Assembly (NCBI GenBank): GCA_965238215.1
Contig: OZ250180.1
Location: 1,240,001 to 1,304,000 of the forward strand
Source of the DNA: JAPULR01 sp965238215
GTDB lineage: Bacteria; Chloroflexota; Dehalococcoidia; Lucifugimonadales; GCA-2712585
Direction: 5' to 3'
Length of the DNA: 64,000 bases
The notes under the pieces are model-generated. The model did no database searches, was not told the DNA's origin, and worked only from the letters and a program-made list of their open reading frames with translations. The position numbers and the translations under genes are program-made. This document shows, piece by piece, positions 39,136 to 47,527 of the stretch (positions within the stretch are counted from its first letter, which is position 1; each line of letters starts with the position of its first letter).

Positions 39136-40055
39136 TAGTTATCTCCTTTCTGTGTTGATCCTGTAGTGGTATTCCGGGGTTGTTCTTCCTTTAGCTGCAC
39201 CGGAATGCCTTCCAGGCAGTCCGGGACCCGGTCCTCAGGAGGCAACGTGCTCTGGTCTACCTTCTTGGAGACCAAGACTACGATACCCCACTCCCCAGTA
39301 TACTCATCGTTCTCGTCTGTAAATTTCCCTACGCCAGTTGTGTAGACGTTCGGCTGTCGCATGAACAGAGGCTTGTACTTGTTCTTCACTTTTATCATTT
39401 CTGCTGTGCTTATCCTTGTTCCCGTTTGTTCTTCCCGTGTGTTTGCATTTGGATTTGTCATGCTTTCTTCTCCTTCTCTTAGATTCACTCCGCACTTGGA
39501 GTAGTCGCAGTTGCTCACAGCTATCTGCTGCGGTTCCGCCTCTACTATCCGTATCGGGATATCATCCAGAGTGTCCGGTATCCGGTCCTCGGGTGGCAAC
39601 GTGTTCTGGTCCACCCTCTCGGTGACCCATACCATGACGCCCCAGGTCTCAGTCAACTCTCCCTGATTGTCTCGCAGCTGACCCGTGCTGACATCGTAGA
39701 CGTTGGGCTGACGCCAGAATAGGTCCTTGTACTTGTCGAATACAAAAACCGGATACCACCAGGCGCCGGGCAGACTCTCCACGTACTCTTCTTCCGTTGT
39801 GTTCAGCCAGCTTCTCAACCCCGGTGTCTCGTGGGTGCATCCAACCGTGGGTTCAGGGGTTTCTGCGGTCGGTGTCTCGGTTGGCTCCACGGTCGGGGCC
39901 TCGGTTACTTCCTCGGAGAGGGGGGCGGCGGTGGCTTCTTGGGTCGATGGGGTCTCGTTGTTGGGGTCGGCGTTGCCACATGCCACTGTTAGCCAGAGGG
40001 CGGCAGCAGCGATGAAGAGTGTGAGGGCCTTTGTTTGCCAGTTGTGTGTTTTCAT
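39135..40055 (-). CDS. Cassette lipoprotein with two tandem prodomain-like repeats
   Basis: 306 aa from MKTHNWQ (40055) with AAAGGAGGTGAC upstream. The signal peptide ends WLTVACGN, followed by a Thr/Pro/Glu-rich linker (about 25-60). Two homologous domains follow: the first with FWRQPNVYDVSTGQL and NTLPPEDRIPDTLDDIPI, the second with FMRQPNVYTTGVGKF and STLPPEDRVPDCLEGIPVQL. This PNV-x-x-GVG-x ... LPPEDxxP-x-LEGxPV pattern is that of the N-terminal domain of NAL1-like peptidases. Its stop overlaps the start of a protease stub (TAATG). It is a close paralogue of 40433-41347. Confidence 0.78.
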   Translation of the reverse strand: MKTHNWQTKALTLFIAAAALWLTVACGNADPNNETPSTQEATAAPLSEEVTEAPTVEPTETPTAETPEPTVGCTHETPGLRSWLNTTEEEYVESLPGAWWYPVFVFDKYKDLFWRQPNVYDVSTGQLRDNQGELTETWGVMVWVTERVDQNTLPPEDRIPDTLDDIPIRIVEAEPQQIAVSNCDYSKCGVNLREGEESMTNPNANTREEQTGTRISTAEMIKVKNKYKPLFMRQPNVYTTGVGKFTDENDEYTGEWGIVVLVSKKVDQSTLPPEDRVPDCLEGIPVQLKEEQPRNTTTGSTQKGDN

Positions 40056-40112
40056 TGTTGTCACCTCCTTTGGTTGGCGGGTCTGGGAGCGTCTCGCGCT
40101 CTTCATTGGGGG

Positions 40113-40141
40113 ATGATAGTATATATGTTCGTTGTTGTCAA
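40113..40141 (-). promoter_or_regulatory. Sigma70-type promoter of cassette lipoprotein 39135
   Basis: On the minus strand: TTGACA (40136-40141), 17-bp spacer, TATCAT (40113-40118). It is nearly identical to the promoter at 54457-54485. Confidence 0.65.
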
Positions 40142-40247
40142 ACAGGTGTGTCACTTTGGGGCTGTGGGGTTGGAGATCCTTGTTGGACCCGCCAGGGGCC
40201 GTCGGTGGATGATTTGAGTGTCGGAGGGATAAGGGGTATGTGGGGGT

Positions 40248-40433
40248 CTAGTTGCTGACGGGGAGGGCGTTGGTTACCAGGACCTTAGCGCCGTCCGAGT
40301 TGCGTCTTGCCAGGCCGGACAGCGTCCCTATGTCCGTAACCACCACATCCGAACCTTGTTCGTTCGTACTTCCGGTGGCCAGGATTATTCCGCTCCTTAT
40401 TTTGTTGTGGTGATATGTGTTTGCTTCTCCCAT
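40248..40433 (-). pseudogene. Truncated 5' stub of the trypsin-like protease
   Basis: 61 codons. IGTLSGLARRNSDGAKVLVTN aligns with GTLTAVARRANGTKVLVT of giant protease 1 and with VVVTNAHV of protease 2, but the frame ends NALPVSN just where the catalytic His should follow. It starts within TAATG at the stop of lipoprotein 40433-41347, giving translational coupling. The following bases show no protease homology, so the 3' part has been deleted. Confidence 0.65.
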
Positions 40434-41347
40434 TAGCTATCTCCTTTCTCTGTTGAACCTAGAATGGTTACCGGGGGTTGTTCTTCCTTAAGCTGCACCG
40501 GTATGCCCTCCAGACAGTCCGGGATCCGGTCCTCCAGGGGCAACGTGCTCTGGTCCACCTTCTCGGTGACCCACACCGTGATGCCCCATGTATCGGTCCG
40601 CTCTCCATTCGCGTCCGTAAAGTAGCCCACGCCGGTTGTGTAGACGTTAGGCTGGCGATTGAACAAAGGCTCGTACTTGTCCCGCACCTTTAACATTTCT
40701 GCCGTGCTTGTCTTTGTTCCCGTTCGTTCTTCCTGTTGGTTTGCATTTGGATTTGTCACGCCTTCTTCTTCTTTTCCTAAATTCACTCCGCACGTGGAGT
40801 AGTCGCAGTTGCTCTCAGGGACTTCCGGCGTCTGTTCCGCCTCTACTATCTGGATGGGGACGTCTTCCTCAAAGTGGTCGCCCTTTAGGGTGGCAGGTAT
40901 ACGGTCCTCGAGGGGCAGGGTAGTCTGGTCCACCTTCTCGGTGACCCACACTGTGATACCCCATGTATCAGTCCACCCTCCCTTACCGTCTCCCAGCTGA
41001 CTTATGCTGACGTCGTAGACGTTGGGCTGACGCCAGAATAAGTCCTCGTACTTGTCGCGGACATCACGCGACGACCAGGCGTGACCGTGTAGACCCACCC
41101 AGTACTCGTCCTCCGGTGTGTTCAGTACGCTTCTCAAACCCGGTGTCCCGTGGGTGCATCCAACCGAGGGTTCAGGGGTTTCTGCAGTCGGCTCCTTGGT
41201 TGGCTCCACGCTCGGGGCCTCGGTTGCTTCCTCAGTCGTTGGGACCTCGTTACCGGTGTCGACGTTGCCACATGCCACGGTTAGCCAGAGGGCAACTGCT
41301 GCTATGAAGAGCGTGAGGGCTTTTGTTTGCCAGTTGGTTGTTTTCAT
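40433..41347 (-). CDS. Cassette lipoprotein with two tandem prodomain-like repeats
   Basis: 304 aa, start MKTTNWQ at 41347 with GGAGGTGAC upstream. The signal ends WLTVACGN, followed by an acidic Thr/Pro linker (TEEATEAPSVEPTKEPTAE). Domain A has DLFWRQPNVYDVSISQL and TTLPLEDRIP; domain B has LFNRQPNVYTTGVGYF and STLPLEDRIPDCLEGIPVQL. Domain A carries an insert (GDHFEED) before its final strand. Cys pairs (GCTHGT; NCDYSTCG) may form disulfides. It is a paralogue of 39135-40055; the Ig-like linker and signal are nearly the same at DNA level. Its stop overlaps the next stub. Confidence 0.78.
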   Translation of the reverse strand: MKTTNWQTKALTLFIAAVALWLTVACGNVDTGNEVPTTEEATEAPSVEPTKEPTAETPEPSVGCTHGTPGLRSVLNTPEDEYWVGLHGHAWSSRDVRDKYEDLFWRQPNVYDVSISQLGDGKGGWTDTWGITVWVTEKVDQTTLPLEDRIPATLKGDHFEEDVPIQIVEAEQTPEVPESNCDYSTCGVNLGKEEEGVTNPNANQQEERTGTKTSTAEMLKVRDKYEPLFNRQPNVYTTGVGYFTDANGERTDTWGITVWVTEKVDQSTLPLEDRIPDCLEGIPVQLKEEQPPVTILGSTEKGDS

Positions 41348-41406
41348 GGGTGTCACCTCCTTTGGTTGGCGGGTTTTGTTGAGCTTCTCGTCCTCTTCAG
41401 GGGTGG

Positions 41407-41435
41407 ATGGTAGTATGTATGTTCGTAGTTGTCAA
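41407..41435 (-). promoter_or_regulatory. Sigma70-type promoter of cassette lipoprotein 40433
   Basis: On the minus strand: TTGACA (41430-41435), 17-bp spacer, TACCAT (41407-41412). The flanking bases match the 38847-38875 promoter almost exactly, including the upstream GTGCCACAACTATA. Confidence 0.65.
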
Positions 41436-41520
41436 TATAGTTGTGGCACATTCGAGCCGGTGGGGGCGGGGGATAGGGGGTTGGGGTCTGCTGGGGGAGG
41501 GTTGGTAGGGGGATATGGAG

Positions 41521-42231
41521 TCAGGACGATGATCGGGTTGGGGGAGCGCCCCAGCGAGGAGGTACCAAAGAGTCTCTGGCGAACATAGCGCTAAATTCCT
41601 TTGCAGCGAGAACGGGATACCCATCCAGGCAGCCCGGCAGCCAACGATACAAATCTTCCCTTCTGCCGCTCCAGGGATAATCGATGTAGGCAATGATTCC
41701 ATGCCTAACGGACCACCCTTTCATGTTGTCTGTGTCTTGATCACGAAGAGAAAGCCTATTGACGGCAACCGAAGCGAATGCGGGAATCGCCTTGAATCGC
41801 TCCTCATGCTCCAGGGCCACTCTGCCAGCATCTCTAATGGCTTTAACCGAACCTCTGTAACTATACTCTCGCACGTCCAGCGACCAATCATCGTGGACGG
41901 TAGCGTGGAACGGTGGATAAGGCGACTCGACAATGGCCAACGCGTCAAAATCCATATCGTCAACACATGGTTCCAGGCCCAATATGTCCTCATAGGGAGG
42001 GGTGCGCAGATACAACACCGCTCCAATTGCAAGAACGACGACGAAGAGACCGCCACCGAAGATAGCGAGAAACAGCGTCCTACGCTTCCCAGTGTTCCCT
42101 TGCCCTCCCGGCCCATGAGCCGAGCTATCAGGATGAAGAGCCTCTTTTCCGCGTCCCACAGTCAGGCGCAAAGCAGCCGCTGCTGCTATGAAGAGGATGA
42201 GGGCCTTTGTTTGCCAGTTATGGGTTTTCAT
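41521..42231 (-). CDS. Cassette protein: signal leader fused to membrane-anchored prodomain-like protein
   Basis: 236 aa from MKTHNWQ at 42231. The standard cassette leader (KALILFIAAAAALRLTV) has lost the lipobox Cys (GRGKE instead of GCAKE). After a Gly/Ser-rich stretch comes a second hydrophobic segment (TLFLAIFGGGLFVVVLAIGA, near 52-71), then a domain with LGLEPCVDD and the C-terminal WLPGCLDGYPVLAAKE motif. The domain is homologous to the protein at 52249-52794, which lacks the leader. It therefore looks like a leader joined in frame to another gene. No protease or stub follows. Confidence 0.65.
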   Translation of the reverse strand: MKTHNWQTKALILFIAAAAALRLTVGRGKEALHPDSSAHGPGGQGNTGKRRTLFLAIFGGGLFVVVLAIGAVLYLRTPPYEDILGLEPCVDDMDFDALAIVESPYPPFHATVHDDWSLDVREYSYRGSVKAIRDAGRVALEHEERFKAIPAFASVAVNRLSLRDQDTDNMKGWSVRHGIIAYIDYPWSGRREDLYRWLPGCLDGYPVLAAKEFSAMFARDSLVPPRWGAPPTRSSS

Positions 42232-42289
42232 GGGTGTCACCTCCTTTGGTTGGCTGGGTTTGTGAGCGTCTCAAGATTTTCGTAGAGGA

Positions 42290-42318
42290 AGACTAGAACA
42301 TATCTTTTTAGAGGTCAA
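42290..42318 (-). promoter_or_regulatory. Promoter of cassette protein 41521, diverged
   Basis: On the minus strand: TTGACC (42313-42318), 17-bp spacer, TAGTCT (42290-42295). It occupies the same position as the other cassette promoters but is less consensus-like. The rest of 42319-42601, between divergent genes, shows nothing I can name. Confidence 0.45.
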
Positions 42319-42601
42319 CCCTTTTTCGTACATCCTATCCGTATCCGGTGCGCCAAATTGACAGCGGCGGCCGATCTACCCCGGCTTGGCGTCCGTAACT
42401 TGACTATCCCGGACAGCAGCTCCTTGCCAATCGTGTCCTTGGGGAGCAACGCAGTTTAGAGGAGTCCGCTTCTCGCAAGGGTTTCCGTGTTGCCCATTGG
42501 CGTTTCGATTCATATAATGTGAATAAGATTCGTAGCGGGTGCGGTAGGGTGGAGGGGAAACGCGACACGGATATCACGTTTGAGGCAAGGGAGTCTGGAT
42601 T

Positions 42602-44002
42602 ATGGGAGAGAATAGACTGGCCCTGACGGCCCACCTGATGCGCAGGGCGGGTTTTGGCGCAACGCGGAAGGAGTTGGAGACGCTGGCGGAGCGGGACTAC
42701 GAGGGGTTGGTGGAAGACCTGGTCAACCCTCAGCGATTCCCGCCGGTGGACGAGGACGTGCTGGAGCGGTATTACGGCTGGCTGGAAGGGGTGCAGGGGA
42801 AGGTGTGGGCCGGCGTGTGGATTTACCGCATGGTGAATTCCCGGCGTCCGCTGGAGGAGAAGATGGCGCTGTTCTGGCACCACGTCTTCGCCACGGGCGT
42901 GTCGAAGAGCGACCATCCGCCTTCTTCCATCCAACAGATAAAGAACTTCCGCCGGTTGGGTCTCCAGGATTTGCGGACGATATTGCTGGAGATTTCCAAA
43001 GACCCGGCGATGATTTTCTGGTTGGACAACAACGAGAATCACGCGGGCGATCCCAACGAGAACTACGGCCGGGAGCTGTTGGAGCTGTTCTCTATGGGGG
43101 TCGGCAACTACTCGGAGACGGACATCAAGATGGCGGCGCGGGCCTTTACGGGTTGGACCTTCGACCAGCCCCTGGGCCTGTACCCCTGCGGGTTCTACCC
43201 CTCCAGATTTTTATACAGGGAAGATGACCATGACGGAAGCGAGAAGACGTTCCTGGGCGAGACGGGGCGGTTCGACGGCGAGGAGATAATCGACATCATC
43301 GTCAGGCAGCCGGCGACGGCCCGCTTCGTAGCAAGGCACCTGTACAACTTCTTCGTTGCGGACGAGGCGCAGGTGCCGGCGTGGGACACGTTGCCGCCGC
43401 GAGACCCGGAGGCCGTAGACACGTTGGTGAAGGCGTACTTCGATTCGGGCGGAGACATGCGCTCGGTGATGCGGACGCTGCTGAATTCCGAGTTTTTCAA
43501 GGAGTCGCGGTTCAAGCGGGTGAAGAGTCCGGTGGAGTTGGTTGTGGGGGTGCTGAAGCTGGTGGACACGAACCGGTTCCCGGACACGCAAATGATGTCC
43601 TACCCCACGGCAACGTCGGTGATGGGCCAGCAGCTACTGAACCCACCGACGGTTGAGGGGTGGCACACGGGCAAGGAGTGGATAGACGGGGGCACTCTCA
43701 ACGAACGGGTGAATTTTGCGGTGAACCTGGTGGCAGACACTACGAAGCCTGGAGTCCAGGCAATCATTGACCAGCTAGAGAAGGACGGAGGCGCACTCGC
43801 CCCGTCGGAGTTTGTCGACCGGTGTCTGGACCTGGTAGGGCCACTTGAGGCCAGCGAGGAGACCCGGGAGGCGCTTCTCCGGTACGCCGAATCTGGCGGA
43901 GACCTGGATATGACGTCGGCGGGAGACGGGGAGTCCGCCCGGGAGCGCATCGTGCGGATGCTGCAACTAATAGTGGCTTCGCGCGAGTATCAGTTTGCAT
44001 AG
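42602..44002 (+). CDS. DUF1800-family protein
   Basis: 466 aa. It has the DUF1800 pattern: N-terminal AHLMRRAGFGAT, KMALFWHHVFATG, NYGRELLELFSMGVGNYSE, ARAFTGWTF, and the C-terminal LLNPPTVEGWHTGKEWI. Members are usually secreted and encoded next to DUF1501 proteins, as here. No signal peptide is apparent. The downstream DUF1501 gene starts 13 bp after the stop. The function is unknown; it is often linked to polymer or surface-associated processes. Confidence 0.9.
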   Translation: MGENRLALTAHLMRRAGFGATRKELETLAERDYEGLVEDLVNPQRFPPVDEDVLERYYGWLEGVQGKVWAGVWIYRMVNSRRPLEEKMALFWHHVFATGVSKSDHPPSSIQQIKNFRRLGLQDLRTILLEISKDPAMIFWLDNNENHAGDPNENYGRELLELFSMGVGNYSETDIKMAARAFTGWTFDQPLGLYPCGFYPSRFLYREDDHDGSEKTFLGETGRFDGEEIIDIIVRQPATARFVARHLYNFFVADEAQVPAWDTLPPRDPEAVDTLVKAYFDSGGDMRSVMRTLLNSEFFKESRFKRVKSPVELVVGVLKLVDTNRFPDTQMMSYPTATSVMGQQLLNPPTVEGWHTGKEWIDGGTLNERVNFAVNLVADTTKPGVQAIIDQLEKDGGALAPSEFVDRCLDLVGPLEASEETREALLRYAESGGDLDMTSAGDGESARERIVRMLQLIVASREYQFA

Positions 44003-44015
44003 GGTCAAGGAGGAT

Positions 44016-45149
44016 ATGATGAAAGAGAGAAGCCAGGAACCGGTGTTGGTGGTGCTGCAGCTGAGCGGCGGCAATGACTTCATGAACACGCTGATTCCGT
44101 ATTCCAGCGGCGACTATTACGACGCACGGCCTACAGTGGCCATTCCGCAGAAGGACGTTCTGCCCATTAACGATACGCTGGGGTTTCATCCCAGCGCCGG
44201 GCCGCTCAAGGAACTCTACGACAGGGGTAAGATGGCCATTGTTCAGGGCATCGGCTACCCAAACTCCATCCGGTCGCACTTTCGAGCTATGGACATCTGG
44301 CACACCTGCGAGCCCCACGAGGTGGGCACGGAGGGTTGGGTTGCCAAAGCAATTCGAGAATTGGACCCACGGTCGGAGAACGTGCTCACCTGCGTGAGCC
44401 TAGGCAAGGGCATGCCGCGGGCGGTGGTGGCATCCGGCGTGCCGGTGACCTCGGTTGACAACCTGGAGGCCTACGGTGTGATGACAGGCATCGCGGAGGC
44501 GGAACGCTTGGAGGCGCTGGAGATATTCAAGCACATGTATACACCAGCTGTTGGCGCCCAGGCGGCTATGGACTATCTGGGGAACACCGGGTTGGACGTG
44601 CTGAAGGGCACGGACATGCTCAAGAAAGCCCCGGCGGAATACGAGTCCGACGTTGAATACGCAAGTAACGGCATTGCCAAGAGCCTTCGGGACGTGGCGC
44701 GCGTTCATCTTGCGGGATTGGGCACTCGCATCTTCTATACTCAGCACGGGGGATACGACACCCACTCCAGGGAGCTGATGCTCCACGAGCAGCTGTTGAC
44801 GGAGCTTTCCGGCGCCATCATGGACTTCTACCAGGACCTGGAGGAGCACGGAGCCGGCGACAACGTGGCCATGCTCGTGTTCACGGAGTTCGGCCGACGG
44901 ATCAGGGACAACGGCAGCGGCACGGACCACGGCTCGGGAGGCGGGGCGTTCATCATCGGACCTCGCGTCAAGGGCGGCCTGTACGCGGAGTATCCGCCGG
45001 TTGACCCGGCCAATTGGTTGAACGGCGAGGATCTGCGCCACACGGTGGATTTCCGGGGCGTCTACGGGACAATGCTTGAGCAGTGGATGGGAATAGAGGC
45101 GGCGCCCATCGTCGGGGGCGCTTTCGAGCAGGTACACCCCTTCGCCTAG
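44016..45149 (+). CDS. DUF1501-family protein (sulfatase-like fold)
   Basis: 377 aa, start ATG 44016 or 44019 behind AAGGAGG. Typical segments are LVVLQLSGGNDFMNTLIP, HFRAMDIWHT, TQHGGYDTHSREL, VFTEFGRRIRDNGSGTDHGSGG and the final GVYGTMLEQWMG. DUF1501 proteins usually carry a Tat signal; none is present here, so this copy may be cytoplasmic or exported by another route. It forms an operon with the DUF1800 gene. Confidence 0.9.
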   Translation: MMKERSQEPVLVVLQLSGGNDFMNTLIPYSSGDYYDARPTVAIPQKDVLPINDTLGFHPSAGPLKELYDRGKMAIVQGIGYPNSIRSHFRAMDIWHTCEPHEVGTEGWVAKAIRELDPRSENVLTCVSLGKGMPRAVVASGVPVTSVDNLEAYGVMTGIAEAERLEALEIFKHMYTPAVGAQAAMDYLGNTGLDVLKGTDMLKKAPAEYESDVEYASNGIAKSLRDVARVHLAGLGTRIFYTQHGGYDTHSRELMLHEQLLTELSGAIMDFYQDLEEHGAGDNVAMLVFTEFGRRIRDNGSGTDHGSGGGAFIIGPRVKGGLYAEYPPVDPANWLNGEDLRHTVDFRGVYGTMLEQWMGIEAAPIVGGAFEQVHPFA

Positions 45150-45183
45150 AGACGCGAAGGGCGAATAAGACTAGAGGTGAGCG

Positions 45184-46200
45184 ATGACTAGACCTTATGC
45201 GATGTTGCGGGCCGGGTTTCCATACGTGAAGACGGTGGGAATGCGGCGGCTGTCGGTGAACTTTCCCGTGGACGTGGCCGTCGGGCGGGACGATGCCCTG
45301 TATATCCTCTGCCGCAACGAAGAGGGCGTCATGGTCCGGATGCTGACACAGGATGACGACGATCTGGGGTCCTTCGGCTCCCTGGGTACGGGGGACGGGC
45401 AGTTGCGCTGGCCGGTGGCCATCATCTGCGACGGCGACGGAAATCTCTTCGTCTCAGACGAGGCATGCCATAGAATCTCGAAGTTCAGCGCCGAGGGGGA
45501 GTTCCTGGGGAAGTGGGGGGAATTCGGCGCGGACGCAGGAAAGTTGAACGCGCCATCGGGGATTGCCTTCGACAGCAGCGAGAATATGTACGTGGCCGAC
45601 GGATTGAATCACCGAGTCCAGAAGTTCACCAAGGAAGGGGAATTTCTGGCGACGTGGGGCCGCTTCGGATCCAGGGATGGTGAGTTCAACATGCCGTGGG
45701 GCGTGACGGTGGACGAGTTCGACGACGTGTACGTGGCGGACTGGCGAAACGACAGAATCCAGAAGTTTACCGCCGACGGGGAGTTTGTCTTCAAGTTGGG
45801 AAGCAGCGGCAGCGGCGACGGGGAGTTCAACCGACCGGCAGGGGTGGCGGTGGACAGCGACGGGGACATCTACGTGTCAGACGCGGGGAACAACCGGGTG
45901 CAGCTGTTCAACCAGGAGGGGCGCTTCGTCCAGAAGTTCGTCGGGGACGCCACTCTGTCCAAGTCGGCACGGGCGTATATGCTGTCGAACCCGATGTTTC
46001 TGCGGCTGAGGGACATGGCGTCCATTGACGTCCAGAAATACTTCCGCCGCCCCCGGTCGGTACGCGTCGACGACAAGGGGCAGATGTTCGTGCCGGACTA
46101 CGGCTCCTTCCGGGTACAGATCTATCAGAAAGACGTGGAGCGGCTGGAGGAGGGCCAGATTGCGGCACCCCTTTCGGCCCCTTCGCTCCTGACGGCTTGA
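45184..46200 (+). CDS. NHL-repeat beta-propeller protein
   Basis: 338 aa. Repeated NHL units are visible, each with a G-x-FNxPxGVAVDxxGxxYVxDxxNxRVQxF pattern, for example LNAPSGIAFDSSENMYVAD, MPWGVTVDEFDDVYVADWRN and NRPAGVAVDSDGDIYVSDAG. Five to six blades are likely. There is no signal peptide. It lies 34 bp after the DUF1501 gene and 30 bp before the aminotransferase gene, so it is probably in the same operon. It could be a lactonase-like or protein-binding propeller; nothing decides this. Confidence 0.88.
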   Translation: MTRPYAMLRAGFPYVKTVGMRRLSVNFPVDVAVGRDDALYILCRNEEGVMVRMLTQDDDDLGSFGSLGTGDGQLRWPVAIICDGDGNLFVSDEACHRISKFSAEGEFLGKWGEFGADAGKLNAPSGIAFDSSENMYVADGLNHRVQKFTKEGEFLATWGRFGSRDGEFNMPWGVTVDEFDDVYVADWRNDRIQKFTADGEFVFKLGSSGSGDGEFNRPAGVAVDSDGDIYVSDAGNNRVQLFNQEGRFVQKFVGDATLSKSARAYMLSNPMFLRLRDMASIDVQKYFRRPRSVRVDDKGQMFVPDYGSFRVQIYQKDVERLEEGQIAAPLSAPSLLTA

Positions 46201-46230
46201 TGGCCGTCTTTCCCCAAATCAGGAGGTGAG

Positions 46231-47448
46231 ATGAGCAGCAGCAGTTTAGACTATTCGAAGTTATTTGCCAAGGATTTGCCGGGCCCGTCGTCGCGGTCGG
46301 AGCCGGACCCGCCCTACAACTTTACCTACGGCCACGGCAGCCCGGACCTGCTGCCAATCGAGGGTTTTGTTGACGCGGCGGCGGACGTGTTTCGGAAGGA
46401 CGGGCGGAGCCTGGCGGTGTACCACGCAAACGGTGGGGGCCTCGGCTATTTGCCGTTGCGGGCGTTTCTGGTTGAGAAGCTGGCGAAGCATCGCGGCATC
46501 CAGGTGACAGCAGACGAGATTCTGATTACGTCGGGGTCCCAGCAGGGGATTATCGCGGTGCTGGACGCCTTCCTGGAGCCGGGAGACACGGTAATCACGG
46601 AGATGTTCTCCTACGCCGGCACTCTGGGCAACCTGCGGCGTCACGGGGCGGAGGTGGTGGGGGTGCCCCTCGATGACGAAGGGATGCGGATGGACCTGCT
46701 GGAGGAGACCCTTTCGGATTTGCAGTCGCGGGGCATCAAGCCAAAGTTCATCTATACGATACCGACGCTGCACAACCCCACGGGGAGGGTGATGGGCATG
46801 GCCCGGCGGCGGGAGATGCTGGAACTGAGCCGCCGGTTCGGGGTGCCCATCTTCGAGGACGAGTGTTACGCCGATTTGGTGTTCGAGAAGGAGTACGAGC
46901 ACGCTATCCGGTCGCTGGACGACTCAAACTACGTGCTGCACGTGGGGTCCTTCTCGAAGTCGCTGGCGCCCGGGGTACGGCTGGGGTACGTGGTGGCGCC
47001 GTGGGAGGTGATGAGCCAGATTCTGCCCTTCAAGATGGATATTGGCACGAGCACGATGGGGCAGATGATTGTGGCGGAGTTTCTGGAGCAGAACTTCGAC
47101 AGCCACATGGAGCACCTGAAGTCGGGGTTGGAGCGGAAGCGGGACACGCTGATTGCGGCACTGAAGGAGCACTTTGGGCCGGAGATCCAACCCAGCGAGC
47201 CCCGGGGCGGGATGTTCGTGTGGGTGAAGTTTCCGGAAGGTGTGGACACTCGGAAGGCGTTGGCCGCAGCGAAGGCGGAGGGGGTGGCCTACAATCCGGG
47301 ACCGGACTGGGCGGTATACGCGGATGACAACGAGCGGAACGGCAAGAACTACGTGAGGCTGTGCTACGCGCTGCTAACGGAGGCGGAGACTTGGGAGGGG
47401 ATAGAGAGGCTGGCGCGGGCGTTCAAGGCGGGGGTGGGGTTTCCGTAG
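46231..47448 (+). CDS. PLP-dependent aminotransferase, class I/II (2-aminoadipate/MocR-like)
   Basis: 405 aa fold-type I aminotransferase. Features are GSQQGIIAVLDAFLEPGD, YTIPTLHNPTGRVM (the Y-x-x-P-x-x-x-NPTG hallmark of the 2-aminoadipate/kynurenine group), and the Schiff-base lysine in GSFSKSLAPGVRLGY. The C-terminal substrate Arg lies in YVRLCYALL. It transfers an amino group from a 2-amino acid to a 2-oxoacid; the specific substrate is unclear. AGGAGG precedes the ATG, and a strong hairpin terminator follows. Confidence 0.92.
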   Translation: MSSSSLDYSKLFAKDLPGPSSRSEPDPPYNFTYGHGSPDLLPIEGFVDAAADVFRKDGRSLAVYHANGGGLGYLPLRAFLVEKLAKHRGIQVTADEILITSGSQQGIIAVLDAFLEPGDTVITEMFSYAGTLGNLRRHGAEVVGVPLDDEGMRMDLLEETLSDLQSRGIKPKFIYTIPTLHNPTGRVMGMARRREMLELSRRFGVPIFEDECYADLVFEKEYEHAIRSLDDSNYVLHVGSFSKSLAPGVRLGYVVAPWEVMSQILPFKMDIGTSTMGQMIVAEFLEQNFDSHMEHLKSGLERKRDTLIAALKEHFGPEIQPSEPRGGMFVWVKFPEGVDTRKALAAAKAEGVAYNPGPDWAVYADDNERNGKNYVRLCYALLTEAETWEGIERLARAFKAGVGFP

Positions 47449-47465
47449 GGGACTAGAATAGCAGA

Positions 47466-47500
47466 AAAGGGGGCGGCTCCTTGACGGAGCCGCCCCCTTT
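47466..47500. terminator. Bidirectional terminator hairpin, GGCGGCTCC family
   Basis: AAAGGGGGCGGCTCC pairs perfectly with GGAGCCGCCCCCTTT around TTGAC. It sits between the convergent aminotransferase and giant protease 2 genes. It is almost identical to the hairpin at 55466-55500. Confidence 0.88.
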
Positions 47501-47527
47501 GTTGATGCCGACAGGTGTTGTTGAAGT

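Noticed and set aside
40113..40141. -10 box TATACT only 12 bases from TTGACA in the cassette promoters
   Set aside because: The spacing is too short for sigma70. The alternative TATNAT at 17 bp is present in most copies and preferred.
40425..40440. Programmed -1 frameshift joining lipoprotein and protease stub
   Set aside because: A TAG stop lies immediately upstream in the stub frame and there is no slippery heptamer, so reinitiation at TAATG is more likely.
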